Source: Costus lasius
Lineage: Eukaryota > Streptophyta > Magnoliopsida > Zingiberales > Costaceae
Length of the DNA stretch: 64,000 nt
Reading direction: 5' to 3'
NCBI GenBank assembly: GCA_027563935.2
Contig: CM050447.1
Coordinates: 77,609,461 to 77,673,460 of the forward strand
Shown here: piece by piece, positions 43,917-55,679 of the stretch
Layout: each line of letters opens with the position of its first letter
Position numbering within the stretch: the stretch's first letter is position 1
The notes under the pieces: generated by a model
Database searches by the model: none
What the model was told of the DNA's origin: nothing
Seen by the model: only the letters and a program-made list of their open reading frames with translations
Made by a program: the position numbers and the translations under genes

Positions 43917-46128
43917 TGTAATTTTAAAATTTGCAGTCCCAGGATGCAACGGAAGAATCATTACACCTGAAACATATTCCTTTCCCAAGGATCCATGCGA
44001 GAGAGAAGACAAAAGGATGTGTTAGAGATGTACCTCTTTTGCTTGCTTAGTTGTTGAAGCCATGTTGAAGGCGCCCAAGTGTTCGCCCTCTACAAGTATC
44101 CACGCGTCAACCATCTCAACGTTGCTCCCTTCCACGCTTTGTGCTAGCCTTGGGAAGAGAATCAAGCCTTAGGCTTCCTTCACTTCTCTCACGCCACCTT
44201 CATGGAAGTTGCGCCAAGTGCAAGGAAGTAGCCGCCAACTCCTTATCCTTTTCACTCCAAGAGAAGAGGGAGAAGAAGAGTTTCGGCCCTTAGGAAGAGG
44301 AAGAGGAAGAGGAAGTGGCGCCACCAAGTCCTTCTCCAGATTACGCCAAGAGGAGAAGAAGGAGAAGAGTTGCAGCCACTAGAGGGAAGAAAGGTTGCGC
44401 CACCTTTAAGTTGTCGCCCTTTGCCCTTGCTTACGCCTCTCTATGTATGTTCACTCCTCCAAGGAACCGAACCTTAGAGAGGGGGCAGCTAGGGTTCCTT
44501 TTATAAGCCAAGAGGCGGTTTAGGGAGGGCCAAGATCATGCCAAGTGGGCGGCTAGGATGAAGGTGGTTTGTGGTAAGGAAAGTCTCCAAGACTTTGCCA
44601 TAAACCTTATTCAACCTATCCTTTTTTGTCCAATAGCCATATCAGCCCAAGACATGCCTTAAAGGCATTCTTACCATCAAAGAAGAAGGGATAGGTGCAA
44701 CATGCAAGAGGTATTCGGCTAGGGTAAGGGTTTGGGTGCATGTAGGGTTTATGAGGTAAGGAAAGTCTCCAAGACTTTACCATAAACCTCACCCACTTCT
44801 CTTATGCGCCCAAGGTCTTTCCAAAAGAGTCCTCAAGCCATATCAGCCCCAACCCTTGCCATAGAGGCAAGGTTTCCATCCAAGGAACAAAGGGGGAGGC
44901 GCCTAATGCTTCCTTATGAAGCAACATGCGCTTAGTTCACTCCATTATGCCCTTGGCGCTAATGGGGTGAAACTCTTCCCCATTATACCCTTATTTGCTT
45001 ATACCTCTTCATGACAACTAGTTATTGGGCCTCATTGGATAATGAGCAAGCCCAAACTTCATGGCATGGGTTGACTAAGCCATTGGATCCAATCCAATGC
45101 AATCCTAATCCAAATGTGATCATTCTAGGTCAATTTCGGGTCAACCTGCCAAAAATGAAGTTTGGCTCTAATAACTTTCTTCCAACTCATTAGGCCCATT
45201 GGCACTGATGAAATCTTCCAAATTGATCCATGTTATCCAATAACTTGATCATAAGGCTTTTGATTAAAGCAACATCAAGAGTCTATTGCGTGTAACCCGT
45301 AAGATCCATATGACGATGACAATGATGTAAACATCATAAGTAGTGAGTGGTATCTAGCAACACATCACTACTACCCATGTCATAGGACTTAAGTCATATG
45401 GCAACAACTCCAAACAAGCAACGAGGATTCCCATGCACTATAGATCCCTTTGCCTAAACTGATATCCCATCATTGGATTTAATCTCAAGTTTATCAATCC
45501 AATCTATCGGTCATGACTCAATCAGTGTGGCCACACATTCCTGTCATGGACCAATGAGGTGGGGCACCCTAAAGTGGATATCATGCTTCCTCTGAAGGAA
45601 GGGGCAAATCCTACTATTGGTCATCCATGTCTCTACATGACTTATGACATGCCCAATGACAATCGTTTTGGTCTCCCAATTACGGAAAGACGTAAAATTG
45701 CATCAAAGCATATCCATCCTCAAATCTAGACATAAATACCTCAAATCTATGGATCAATGCAAACCTCTCGCATGTGAGATTGACTTGTTGACTAGACAAG
45801 TCAATCCTCACGGTGGATCACTCCAGTGCATCCAATGCACCTGTATGTCTGCGTTACTATGCCCTGCACCTAACCAGCCCATACACCAGTCTCACATGTA
45901 CCAAAGCTGTCCCATATCTGCTAAGGTACCTTGACTGGGGATAGTTAATGAGAATGGATCCAACCAAACTCCTGGAACATTATTCATGCAACTCAATACA
46001 TCAACGCAGGTAGAGAAGTCTGCATAATAACGACCATGCCTCTATAAAGAATAATAATTCTATCAAAGTACATTCAAACAATGTCTGACCATGTCCATAC
46101 ATTGGTCTGCAGGGCATATACACCAACA
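43917..46128 (-). repeat. 3' LTR of element D (about 2.2 kb)
   Basis: In sense it starts TGTTGGTGTATATGCCC next to the polypurine tract and ends ...TTAAAATTACA. A block around 45320-45390 is homologous to the transcription-start region of the C/E LTR (shared AGTGATGTGTTGCTAGATACC, 21 bases in C, given here as a landmark at 45348-45372). Two copies of a strong hairpin lie at 44566-44609 and 44747-44790. A GAGGAA-rich tract is at 44294-44320. The right half is shared with no other LTR here. Confidence 0.75.
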
Positions 46129-46544
46129 ATCTCCCACTTGCACTAAGACCAAGGGCAACTGATGTTTAATCAGTCACTATGTCTCTAGTATGACTTATTT
46201 AGCTTCCGCTGCGCCAGAGGCCATGTCAGTGGGTTTTTCCAGATTTCTATCTATGTTTATTTTACAAATTTGATCATCATCCTTATCTATGATCTCCAAG
46301 ATCAGATGATATGCTGCAGTACATACTTGAGTACTAAGTTCCTTATGCTATAGCCCTAGTAAGAACTATACTGGACCATCAAGCACTAGGAACTAAATCA
46401 AGTTCAAATGAATGAAGCTGCTTCCTTGGCTGCCACAAGAAGCTGCAATGTACTCAGCCTTAATTGTAGAATTTGCCACTGTGGTTTTGTCTAATGCTCT
46501 TCAAGCACACAACACCACAACAAGGCAAAATGCAAGTCCTGGTT
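46129..46544 (-). pseudogene. Polypurine tract and RNase H fragment of element D
   Basis: The polypurine tract AGTGCAAGTGGGAGAT (sense) abuts the LTR. Further in, the minus strand reads DKTTVANSTIKAEYIAAS, the end-domain motif of copia RNase H, with a GGAV-type segment upstream in broken frames up to about 46540. It is too short and broken to function. Confidence 0.72.
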
Positions 46545-47407
46545 GTGATCAAATGAAAATCACGGCCGGAGGTGCTCTGGATTGGTCGCGGCGGCGGAAC
46601 CCTAAGCGGTGGCATGTACCGTGATTTGTCCTCCGATAGTGGATGCAATTTGAGGCTTTTGGTGTCTATGTGATCCTCTCGTCGTAAGCTCTTTTCCTTC
46701 TTCTTACGGCATCCAATTCAAAGTTCTGGATCGCCCGCAATATTCTCCGCAAAAATCAGTCGTCGAAATTGACCTAGGAGTCGCGTTCAAAAATAGAAAT
46801 ACGACAGTGTAATAGTTCACGGCACTGCCGTAAAATCGCTCGAGTGTTCTGTTCTGAAAGTGCTGGGAAATACGACACCATAATATGGTTCACGACATTG
46901 CCGTAAAATCAGCTGAACTCTCTAGTCGGAAACGTATGGAAAATATGGCCCGTGAAATAGTTTACGGCAGTGCCGTAATTTCAGCAATGGTGTCTGTTCC
47001 GAAAGTGCTCCAAAATATGGCCATGTAAAATCTTACGGTAGTGCCGTATTTTTCACACATCTGAAGCTTTCCCAAATTACGGCAGGTGCTCCGATATTAC
47101 GGTATCGTATGGAAATACGGTACCGTAATATAGATTACGACACTACCGTATTTTGGTGAGTTACTCTGTTTTACATGAAATTTGTCATGTATCTTCTTCT
47201 TGATGATGAGAATTCTTCTATGTATTTGATTTTGCTCGAAAACACCCTAAAATGATGCCTTTTTGCCTGAAAATCATGAAAAATCAAAATAGAAGTAGAC
47301 TTTGCAATATTTGATGGATTCAGTATAAAAACAAGTAAAAGATCTTCAATTTAGCATGAAAAGGTATCTAAAATGATACAAAATATACTATATATTTTGG
47401 TGTCATC
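46545..47407 (-). repeat. L: truncated LTR of an Athila-like H/J-related family
   Basis: The right end GGTGTCATCA at 47398-47407 is the sense start of this LTR group. It contains TTACGGCAGTGCCGTAA and related palindromes (46797-47160) and the ATGCCTTTTTGCCTGAAAATCATGA block also in H. The part that would hold the hairpin array is missing, with the left boundary at about 46545. Confidence 0.75.
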
Positions 47408-47751
47408 ACGCGGCTCTATCCGGAGCATAGTAGATAGATAGGTAGCTATCCATCTGTCTTGTGTTGTCTTTATATTTTTCATTGCATGTTATTGTTGTTG
47501 TTATTATTTATGTGGGATTGTATGTTCTGGTTGTGGACCAGCGTTGACTTTGACTGAGGTTGTCGGTCCGTTGACTTTGACCGCTGCGTCGGTTCGTTAT
47601 GTTATCATTTTTTATGTCGGATTATTGCTTTATGATCCTCTATTATTATTTCTACATTCTTGGGATCTGTGTGGTTGGCATGGTAGGTCCGTCTTTTGCG
47701 GTGTCTCGAGGTCAGGTGTCTCAACGTGGGCCCGAGTGGGTCTCAGGGCGT
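47408..47751 (+). repeat. Possible chromovirus (Del/Tekay-type) LTR 3' end
   Basis: GT-rich sequence with two GTTGACTTTGAC copies, ending GGGTCTCAGGGCGTGACA, resembles the ends of plant chromovirus LTRs as I remember them. No partner LTR is in the window and it does not match the LTR of G. Confidence 0.35.
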
Positions 47752-47769
47752 GACAATAGCCACTTATTT

Positions 47770-48625
47770 TCTCAATTTCTATGATATTCAATGCATTTCA
47801 AATAAATTTCCATGATATTCAAAAAATTTCTACAATATTGTAAAAATTTTGAAAAAAATAAAAAAATATTGAAAATGAAGGATAATTTCTAATAACTTGG
47901 AGTAGGTTTATTACTCATCTATAAATAGCCTCTAACCTAAACCTAAGTTTTGAATGTATTTCAAATAAAATTTCATAATATTAAAAAAAATCCTACAATA
48001 TTGTAAAATTCCAAAAAAATAAAAAAAATTACAAGAAATGATGGATAACTTAGAATAATCTTAGATTAGGTTCACTACTAAGCTATCAACAACTTCTAAC
48101 CTAAGTTTTGAATAAATTTCAAGTGAATTTCCATGAAATTCAAAAAACTTTCTACGATATTGTAAAAATTCCAAAAAAAAAATAAAAAAAGTGCTACAAA
48201 TGTTTTACAAAAAAAAATAAAAAAAGTGCTACAAATGATATATTACTTCTGATAACTTGGATTAGGTTCATTACTCAACTATCAATTGCTTCTAAGCTAA
48301 GTTTTGAATGCATTTCAAGCGAATTTCCATGATATCCAGAAAATTCCTATGATATTATAAAAATTCTAAAAAAATAAAAAAAATTATTAGAAATGAAGGA
48401 TAACTCCTTAGAACTTGCAATAGGTTCATTATTCAGCTATCATGAGCCTCTAACCTAAGTGTTGAATGCATTTCAAGTGAATTTCCATAATATTCATAAA
48501 ATTTATATGATATAATAATAATTCTGAAAAAAATATAAAAAAAAGCTGGAAATGATGGATAACTTATGATAATCTGGATTATTGTAAAATTTAGAATAGC
48601 TTCATTACTTAGCTACCGAAAAAAT
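47770..48625. repeat. Satellite-like tandem array, about 158-bp unit, five diverged copies
   Basis: The phrase AAGTTTTGAATGCATTTCAAG recurs (starts near 47783 partial, 47945, 48103, 48299, 48457), each followed by TTCCATGATATTC, an A-rich run, GATGGATAACTT and GGTTCATTACTCAGCTATC. Spacing is 158 bp except for one unit enlarged by a 36-bp internal duplication (48176-48240). Confidence 0.82.
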
Positions 48626-50029
48626 ACTAGTGATGAACTTAGCTAGGGCTTTGCAATTCTAGAGGAAGTCCATTATTGGCAAGAGAACTCAAAGATTTTG
48701 GGCACACTGAATGATTCTGAAGAGTTAGAGGAATTAGAGGATGCTAGCGAAGGATACGGTTTCATGCACCATGATGGCCTTATTATAAATCAAAAGCTAT
48801 GCCCTACTAACTCAACCTCAAGAGTTGGACATTAGTTAAATGCAAATGGATAAGTGATGATGATTCTTGTTAGGATCTATGGACTATGCACCATGTACAT
48901 ACATAGTAAAATGCATTTGGGCATGTAGACGTACATGTATTGCAGTGATTAATTGCATATAATTAATCTCTATAATTTATTGTCATCTAATTAATTAAGT
49001 ATGGAGAGGCTAATTGTGTAAAATCCCTAGGCACAATTACATTATTATTGATGGACTGATATGTAAATGTGCTGGTTGAGGTGACGATTCTTCAGAGATT
49101 GCTTTTAGTCTTGGTTTTCCATCAACCACCCCAATGCTCTATGATAGATATCACCATCAATTAGAAGACTAATCCGTGATAGATTTTTTCGCTACGTTAT
49201 GAAATCGGTATGTCTTCTATAGTATTTTTCCATACAATTTTATCTGTAAAATATTTGGCATGATCTAACAATTCTGACATAAGCTTTTTGAATAGTATGA
49301 TTTCTATTGGAAATTCTTTCCATTTACACTACTTCAAGCCAAATCTCAAGGGATGATAAGTTTATATTAAAACAATTTTGTTGAAGGTGTTTTATTTCCC
49401 CCTTTCCAAAAAAAATTTGTTTGCCTTACATAATGACCAAAAAAAAAACTATGTTTCCTATTTGGACCATTTTAGCAAGTGCGACTTGGGGTAAAAAATT
49501 TCATCACAATTTTGGGTCAAAATCATTGCTTTTGATCAAGGAGCTTTAGCCATTGTAGCTTAGTTGCAGAATTCGGTCATGAATAAATCACTGGTGAAAA
49601 TAAGTCTTTTATATTAATTTGATACAGAAGAAAAAAAGATAACGAAAGAAGAAAGGGGGGAAAGAAAAAGAAGATTGTTTGAAGCAAGGGTTTCGGCCAG
49701 ATTTTAGAAAGGGGGGGAAAGAAAAAGAAAGAATGATTCGGCCTCCTTGCTCCGGCGGTAACGAGGACAGAAGAGTTTAACATAAAGAAAAAAAATTCAC
49801 CTTTAATTTTGCTATTTTTAGACGCGAACACCACAAGAATCTAAAGTAATTTCTGCCCTTTCTTCCTCTTCTCTTCTTGGTTTTCATTGTCCAAATCTAT
49901 TCAAAGAAGAAACAAGTCCGATAAATAAATAGCTGATGGAGAAAACTATTATTGTAAAAAAAAATCATCTAATGGAGAAATAACTCCGATAAATAAAATC
50001 ATTGACAGAGATCTATCATAGATTACTTT
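48626..50029. other. Unassigned AT-rich sequence
   Basis: No conserved coding, LTR ends or tandem structure are recognised. It has a purine-rich tract at 49625-49740 (two AAAGGGGGGAAAGAAAAAG copies) that makes a spurious minus-strand reading. It may be old decayed repeat. Confidence 0.5.
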
Positions 50030-51933
50030 GTTGATACTAAGTTTGTTTATACTATTTAAGCTCAGCGGTCAATCAGTCCAAGACAACATAACATAATAAA
50101 CAACAAACTCAACATATGCAGCTCAACCCACCTAGACTGACAGTCAATATCTAACTATATAAGGTGCTCCAGAGGGAGCTGCGCCTGAACCTGGAGGCAA
50201 GTCAAAGGGGGTTAGCCAGAGGCTAAGTAGGGATATAGCAAGTTGTATGGTGCATGATCAGAACATAAGACTTTACCAGAATACCACCATAACTCTACAT
50301 GTCCCATATATCGTATAATTAGACTAAAATACACAATAATATAGTGTCATCACACATAGATAAAATTGGGAGCTGATACAGTAGTGGTCCGAGACCTGCA
50401 ACTCTGAAACAGAGTGGTCCCTACTGATGGCTCCTTGAATAGTAGAGACAACTGTCCGTCAATAGCCTAGTGTAGCGTCCTACACTCAGTACAACCCATT
50501 TCATCGGGTTGACAACATATTCGAGACCTCAAGCCCATAACATTGGACTCTCTTGGTCTAGCACTATCACAGATAGTCGATCGCACGTCTCATAATATAA
50601 TAGGCAATAACAGAGGTACACTGAACTGTCTATCGCTAGACATCCAGCCCTCAATGTATGTATACATAACACATACCAACTACTGACTCGCATTCAATAC
50701 TGACTCCCATTCTGTGTTTCATACAAGCATATTATGTCAACCGGAATAAGACACGAGCAGAAAGGAATCATAACAGTAATCAATAGCCATAACAGCTATA
50801 AGGAGGTGCCGCTAACTACACATGCGGTTGGCACCGTAACAAAGGAAACAAGGTAGAATCCCTACCTCAAAAGCAGACGACTAGTAATAGAACCAACGGG
50901 TAAGCACGTGTATTAATTAACAGATCCTAACAAGTTCAACCAGGTATAAGTCAACAGTATTTCATTATAATCTGTTTTACCATAATCATCAATTAACATG
51001 CTAATCCGAGTTCGTTATGTAGTTATGGCCAGATTCAAGTTATTTAATCAAGTTTGTCAGATATACATGTCCAGGTTCTGTTTACGCATGCATTCGTATA
51101 TACGTGTATGAAGTCAGGTCGGGGGTACTAATACGTTTGCTGTCGCGTGCAAACGTATAACACCACGTAACGTCGGAGTACGCAAGAACCAGACACACAC
51201 GCTTAAACCGAAGCGTTAGCACGAAATCCGAAGTTCGCCGGAACAGTAGCGCCGCCGCAACAATGTTGCCGGAATAGTGTTTCCGGGTTTGAACCTCGCC
51301 GGAAATGGACGGAAAAGCATCGCCGGCCACCAAAAATCAGAGATGAGGGCAAGAGTTCACCGGAGGAGAAGCAGCACTACCAGAATAGCGTGTTAGGCGC
51401 GCCTCTCGTCCAACCCTCGTTCACCGGACACGGGTGGCAAGGGAGTAGAAATTGATGCTGAAGGTCTCGTCGCAGCGCCGAAAGGAGAGGGGAAGAGTGT
51501 CGCTAGAGCCAGAAGAGGGGACGAAGCCATCGCCAGAGGAGACACGTACGCACGATGCGTCCGCTGCCGAACCAAAATCGTGAGCGGAGGAGGGGACCGA
51601 TGCCAGAATTAGTTCGCAAGGTTAAGGCCACGTTGTCGCCGGTACCAGATCTGGCCGGAGCAGTCACCGAAAGCAGGAGGTGGCGGCACGAGGAAGGAAG
51701 ATGAGCCCTGATCAAAGGAGAAGGCTGCGTTCATTCGGTGAGTGAAGGAAGACGAGTGATGCAGGGAAGAAATAGAGAAAAAAGGCATGAGCGACAACAA
51801 GCAGTGGGCAAAGGCATGGGCTTGACCACCTTGCACAGTGTCCAGTCCCTTCTATCCAAACAACCCATTATTTTGATAATATTTTATTTTTAAAATTTTC
51901 TCTTCTTTGTCCGTATTCAGAATAGATGTAACA
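50030..51933 (-). repeat. 3' LTR of element G (left end not defined)
   Basis: The right boundary ...GATGTAACA at 51933 abuts the polypurine tract (sense AAGGTGGGAATAA). Leftward, the sequence has the mixed character usual for chromovirus LTRs, including a GC-rich stretch at 51130-51830 rich in CGCCGG. Open readings there (51082-51836) are not conserved. I cannot identify the other terminus. Confidence 0.5.
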
Positions 51934-52186
51934 TTATTCCCACCTTCAAAGAATTTGGTCCCCAAATTTTAAACATATTCATTAACGGTAAACAACAGTG
52001 CTACAAAAACGATGATACAACAGTCACTCATCTCACTCCTCCATCTCCGAAAATAGATCCGGATGTCTCCTCATAAACTCATCCTCACCCTCCTAAGCAG
52101 CTTCACTCTCAGGATGATTCTTCCGCTTGACTTTAATCAGACTAATAACTTTATTTCTCAATTGATTCTCTTTGCGCTCTAATATT
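51934..52186 (-). pseudogene. Polyprotein C-terminus and polypurine tract of element G
   Basis: In sense it continues from the site of E with RKENQLRNKVISLIKVKRKN, then HPESEAA, a stop, and EDEFMRRHPDLF, the end of the integrase C-terminal or chromodomain-like region of plant chromoviruses. The polypurine tract is at 51934-51946. One stop breaks the tail. Confidence 0.7.
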
Positions 52187-53886
52187 TGTTGGGGTATGCC
52201 CTTAAGGCTAATGTTTGAGGCCTTGGGATTGTATAAGTATCATGTAATAAACTCTTATGTTTATAAAGGCATGGTTATTATTCAGGTTGTTACCTTGTCT
52301 GCTGTAATAAGTATACTTCTGAATAATGTCTCAAAGCTGTTCAGCTAGGCTGACAGGCTATATGTCCTTAGTCGAGATATCTTGGTGAACATGAGACAGC
52401 CTTGATATGATTGAGACTAATATGTGTGCTAATCTTATAGGATGCTTCGAGCATGGAATAAGATGTAGACTCATGGGTACATTGGATGTACTGGACAGAC
52501 CCTTCTAGGATATTCAATTGTTTGTCACAATGTGAATAATCCTTGATAGCAGCAAGTGGCACATTTTCCTTTGACTTGAGATCACTTGTGTTTCTAAATG
52601 ATGATTGTCATTGTTTTGAGGTAGTTCAATATCATTTGAAACATAATGGTTATAGACTATCTTGGATGATGAGCTTGAGTCAGGTTAGGGCACTAGTGAT
52701 AGATAAAGGATTGCCGTCTCCTTGTTCAAGGAGTGTGATGTTCTAAAGGGCCCCCCTGTATGAGATGATTGAGATAGTGTATGGCCATACCCAGATGACT
52801 ATGTTCATCTGAGCTAATCATGCTCATAGTATTGGAGTTACAGGCTTGACATGCTTGTCCAATAAGAACATCCAGTGGCAAAGGAAACATGCATGCCTTG
52901 TGAGTTTGATTCACACTTGTGCCATGTTTTGGGTGAAGTCTTGGAAGACTATTTCCTTTATATCGGGAGACAGTGATGTGTTGCTAGATACCCCTCACTG
53001 ATCGTGATAACGTAAGTTATCGTTACCGACATTTAAAGGAAACCCTCAGGGTCGCACAATTTGTTGATATGGCTTTCTTGAGTCAGATCGTGTGGACTGA
53101 ATTGTTTTGATTCAGTTTAAAGGGATTTAAACTCTGATTGTAAGTGAGATCTGGTCTGATCATGTTTGATTGATTAGGGCTTGAGATCGGTAAGCTTCGA
53201 TCGAGAGAGGAGATGCTAGATCGGTGAGATCAAGAGCATCAGGAGATGAACGGTTAGATCTTGAGCCATTAGGTTCATAGAAGGTCTAGACCATGTATTG
53301 GCTTGGCTTGGTTTGATTTTGGTCTTTGAGCCAAATCGAATTGAACCATAGATTGAACCGGTTCACTATGTGAACGCATGGTTCATGAAGGGAGGCGTTT
53401 TGGCATTGAAGCATGGCTTCATGACTTTCCATTTTGGGAAGTCATGTAACGCCATTTTCATAATATCGCCTAAACGCATTTGCGTCTTGGTCTTGAATCT
53501 TGCTTGCTTGCCATCTCGTGTGGAAGGAAGTGAATGACAAGGAAGAGCGCTCGCCCAAGGAAGCATCTCATCATCCTACCATTCGATCAAGGACATCTTG
53601 TAGATCCTTGCTAGCACAAGGAGATCCAAGGAGAAGCCATCTTCACCTTGTGTGCGATTATCTTTGGAGAAGGAGCACTTGCACCTTTGCTTCCAAGATT
53701 CCATCTAACCGTGATGGCTATGGTATGGATCTCAACTTCATCAAAGTTGATCATGTGTTCATGCTAAGATCTTGAAAACCCTTGCTTCCGCTTGCGATTT
53801 TTCATGCGCCACCCCCTTAGGGTTTTTCGCCCCCCTCTTGAAAGGGGTTTTATCTGCTTGCGCTCCCCCTTGAAGGGGACCCTACA
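52187..53886 (+). repeat. 5' LTR of element E (1700 bp)
   Basis: TGTTGGGG...CCCTACA. TATA-like TTTATAT lies at 52957-52963, with the GATAAC-GTAA-GTTATC hairpin at 53006-53021. It differs from the 3' LTR at (by eye) six substitutions. Confidence 0.97.
52957..52963 (+). promoter_or_regulatory. Candidate TATA box of the C/E LTR family
   Basis: TTTATAT in a conserved context (CTATTTCCTTTATATCGGG), also at 35176 in C. The GTAA-loop hairpin about 45 bp downstream would lie near the 5' end of the transcript. Transcription start is inferred, not seen. Confidence 0.4.
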
Positions 53887-55679
53887 ATTGGTATCAAAGC
53901 AGGTTGAAGCATGTTAATATGATTGCTTGATATATGATGTGATCCATGTTTGCGCATCTATATGTTTGCTTATGCTTAGATCTTGTTCACATGCGAAAAT
54001 TGACATGTTATTTCTTCATGCGAAAGTAAGATGTTTACTTCTCTTAGCGCATGTAGTTTGTTCATGATGTCGCATGTCTTCTATTGGCGCTTTGTTTATG
54101 TTGTTTTTCAAAACAAAACCTAACTTGCGCGCCTATAACTAGATCTAAAGTGGCGCCTACTATAAACCCTTAGATGGGTTGATGGGGCTGAAGTCACCTC
54201 TAGGTTAGATCCATTAGTCTGATCAGACCATCTGACAGCCTAGATGGATCGACCAGATGGCACCTGTGCGCAAGCACGAGGTGGCCATAGGTCGATTGCA
54301 TCTTAGGCGTGTAGCGAGGTCTGGTTGAGACAACCAGTGAACACTCTTGAGTTAGGCTCGGGGTCACACCCGCTTGCCAGAACTCTTGAAAGCTGTTCAG
54401 CCCTTAGCGCATGCATGGTTGACCATTAGGTCAACTCGGGTCAGTTAGGACTCGGTGCATGCAAGGGCAGGGGATCTAACTAGATGGATGAGTGGATCCC
54501 TATCAATGGACCATTGTAAGGTTGTAGGACACATAAGGAAGTTAAAATTGATGCCTATGGGGTTTTCAAAATTTAATTTCTTGATTGGATCACATGATGA
54601 TTGAGACCATATGCTTGTTTATTTAATCTTATGTGGGTTGCCCTAATGTGTGCTGTGCTGGGGCCTGCGTGCCTGGTTAATTATAAGTTAATATTATTGT
54701 GATCTGCGAATCACTTTTTCCATTAATCTATTGTATAATTGACCTGCGAGTCAAAGCTTGTCTAGATAGATCAAAATGTATTTTGATTAGACAAGAGCAC
54801 AAAGGCACACATCCAAGAGGGGCATTCAGCTGGTGGCGCACCTGAGGTGCTCTTGGCGCTAGGGCCCTGGGTTGGACCAGATGAGATGCGAAAAGAGCTC
54901 AAGTGAAGACTTAAGTAAAATTAAGGTCTTACTTAGGGTTCATGGGCATTTACCACATAAGATCAGCATGCTTTCTCTTTATTGTTTTATAATTAGAAAT
55001 GCATGAGTTTATCTTCTGCTATCACCATAGGAACATGTATGATAGTTAAGAAGATAAAAGACCAGTAAAATCCAACGCTAACATATCAAGCTCGGAAAGC
55101 CTTCTGACGCGAAACCTCACCGTTCTGACTATCGTTGGAGCCGTGTTGTACCCACTCAGTGGGCACGTCCATCTATCTTCAGACGGTGCTGGATTTCACC
55201 TGCGTGTTACAGAGAAGGGATTTATCGCTTCTCGTTGCTCAGCATAGCACGTGGTGGTCCAGGGAGTAAGTCGGGTCAGCTTGACCATGTAGGCTACATA
55301 TGTGGCGCATATGGTAGCACATGGAGGCAGCCATCTGAGGGATCAGAGACTGTGTTGTACCAACTCAGTTGGCACAGTCTGCTGGATTGCCCAAGTGAAG
55401 GGGAATCGCACGGGTTGGCGATTGGCTGGGACAGCCTACCAGAAATTAGTGCTTGTCTTCTCTGTGCATCTTATCTCGCCTGAGCGGGACGCGGAGACCA
55501 AGTATGAAATCTGGATCCCATCTCACTAAAAGAGTGTTACTCTTTCGGACTGTTTACTGGATTTTTCAGTCAGACAAAATAGTGAGAAAAGAATCTTTCT
55601 TAAGTCCTGGATTGATTCTGAACATTGATACTGACCTTGCTGTTCTTGCTTGTTGTAGATTCCTGCAGCAACGAACACC
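53887..55679 (+). other. Leader of element E with primer binding site
   Basis: TTGGTATCAAAGC (53889-53901) matches the initiator tRNA-Met site with one difference (AAAGC rather than AGAGC). The leader aligns with that of C and also ends in a TTGTTGTAG splice-acceptor-like site (55650-55658) before the gag ATG. Short readings in it are not conserved in frame between C and E. Confidence 0.8.

Larger units (their letters stand above)
43917..46544 (-). mobile_element. Element D: Angela-type copia 3' end (LTR plus RNase H remnant)
   Basis: Minus-strand order is RNase H fragment (46544-46400), polypurine tract (46144-46129) and 3' LTR (46128-43917). It is inserted into the second leader of C after TATAGG. 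The rest was replaced or deleted at the junction with L at about 46545. Confidence 0.8.

Noticed and set aside
49577..49834. Serine/phenylalanine-rich minus-strand reading
   Set aside because: Made by a purine-rich low-complexity tract; composition explains it.
51082..51836. Several GC-rich minus-strand readings as host genes
   Set aside because: They overlap in different frames, have no recognised domain and lie in the LTR of G.
47408..51933. 47408-47751 as the other LTR of G
   Set aside because: It is in the opposite orientation and does not match the end sequence near 50-51.9 kb.
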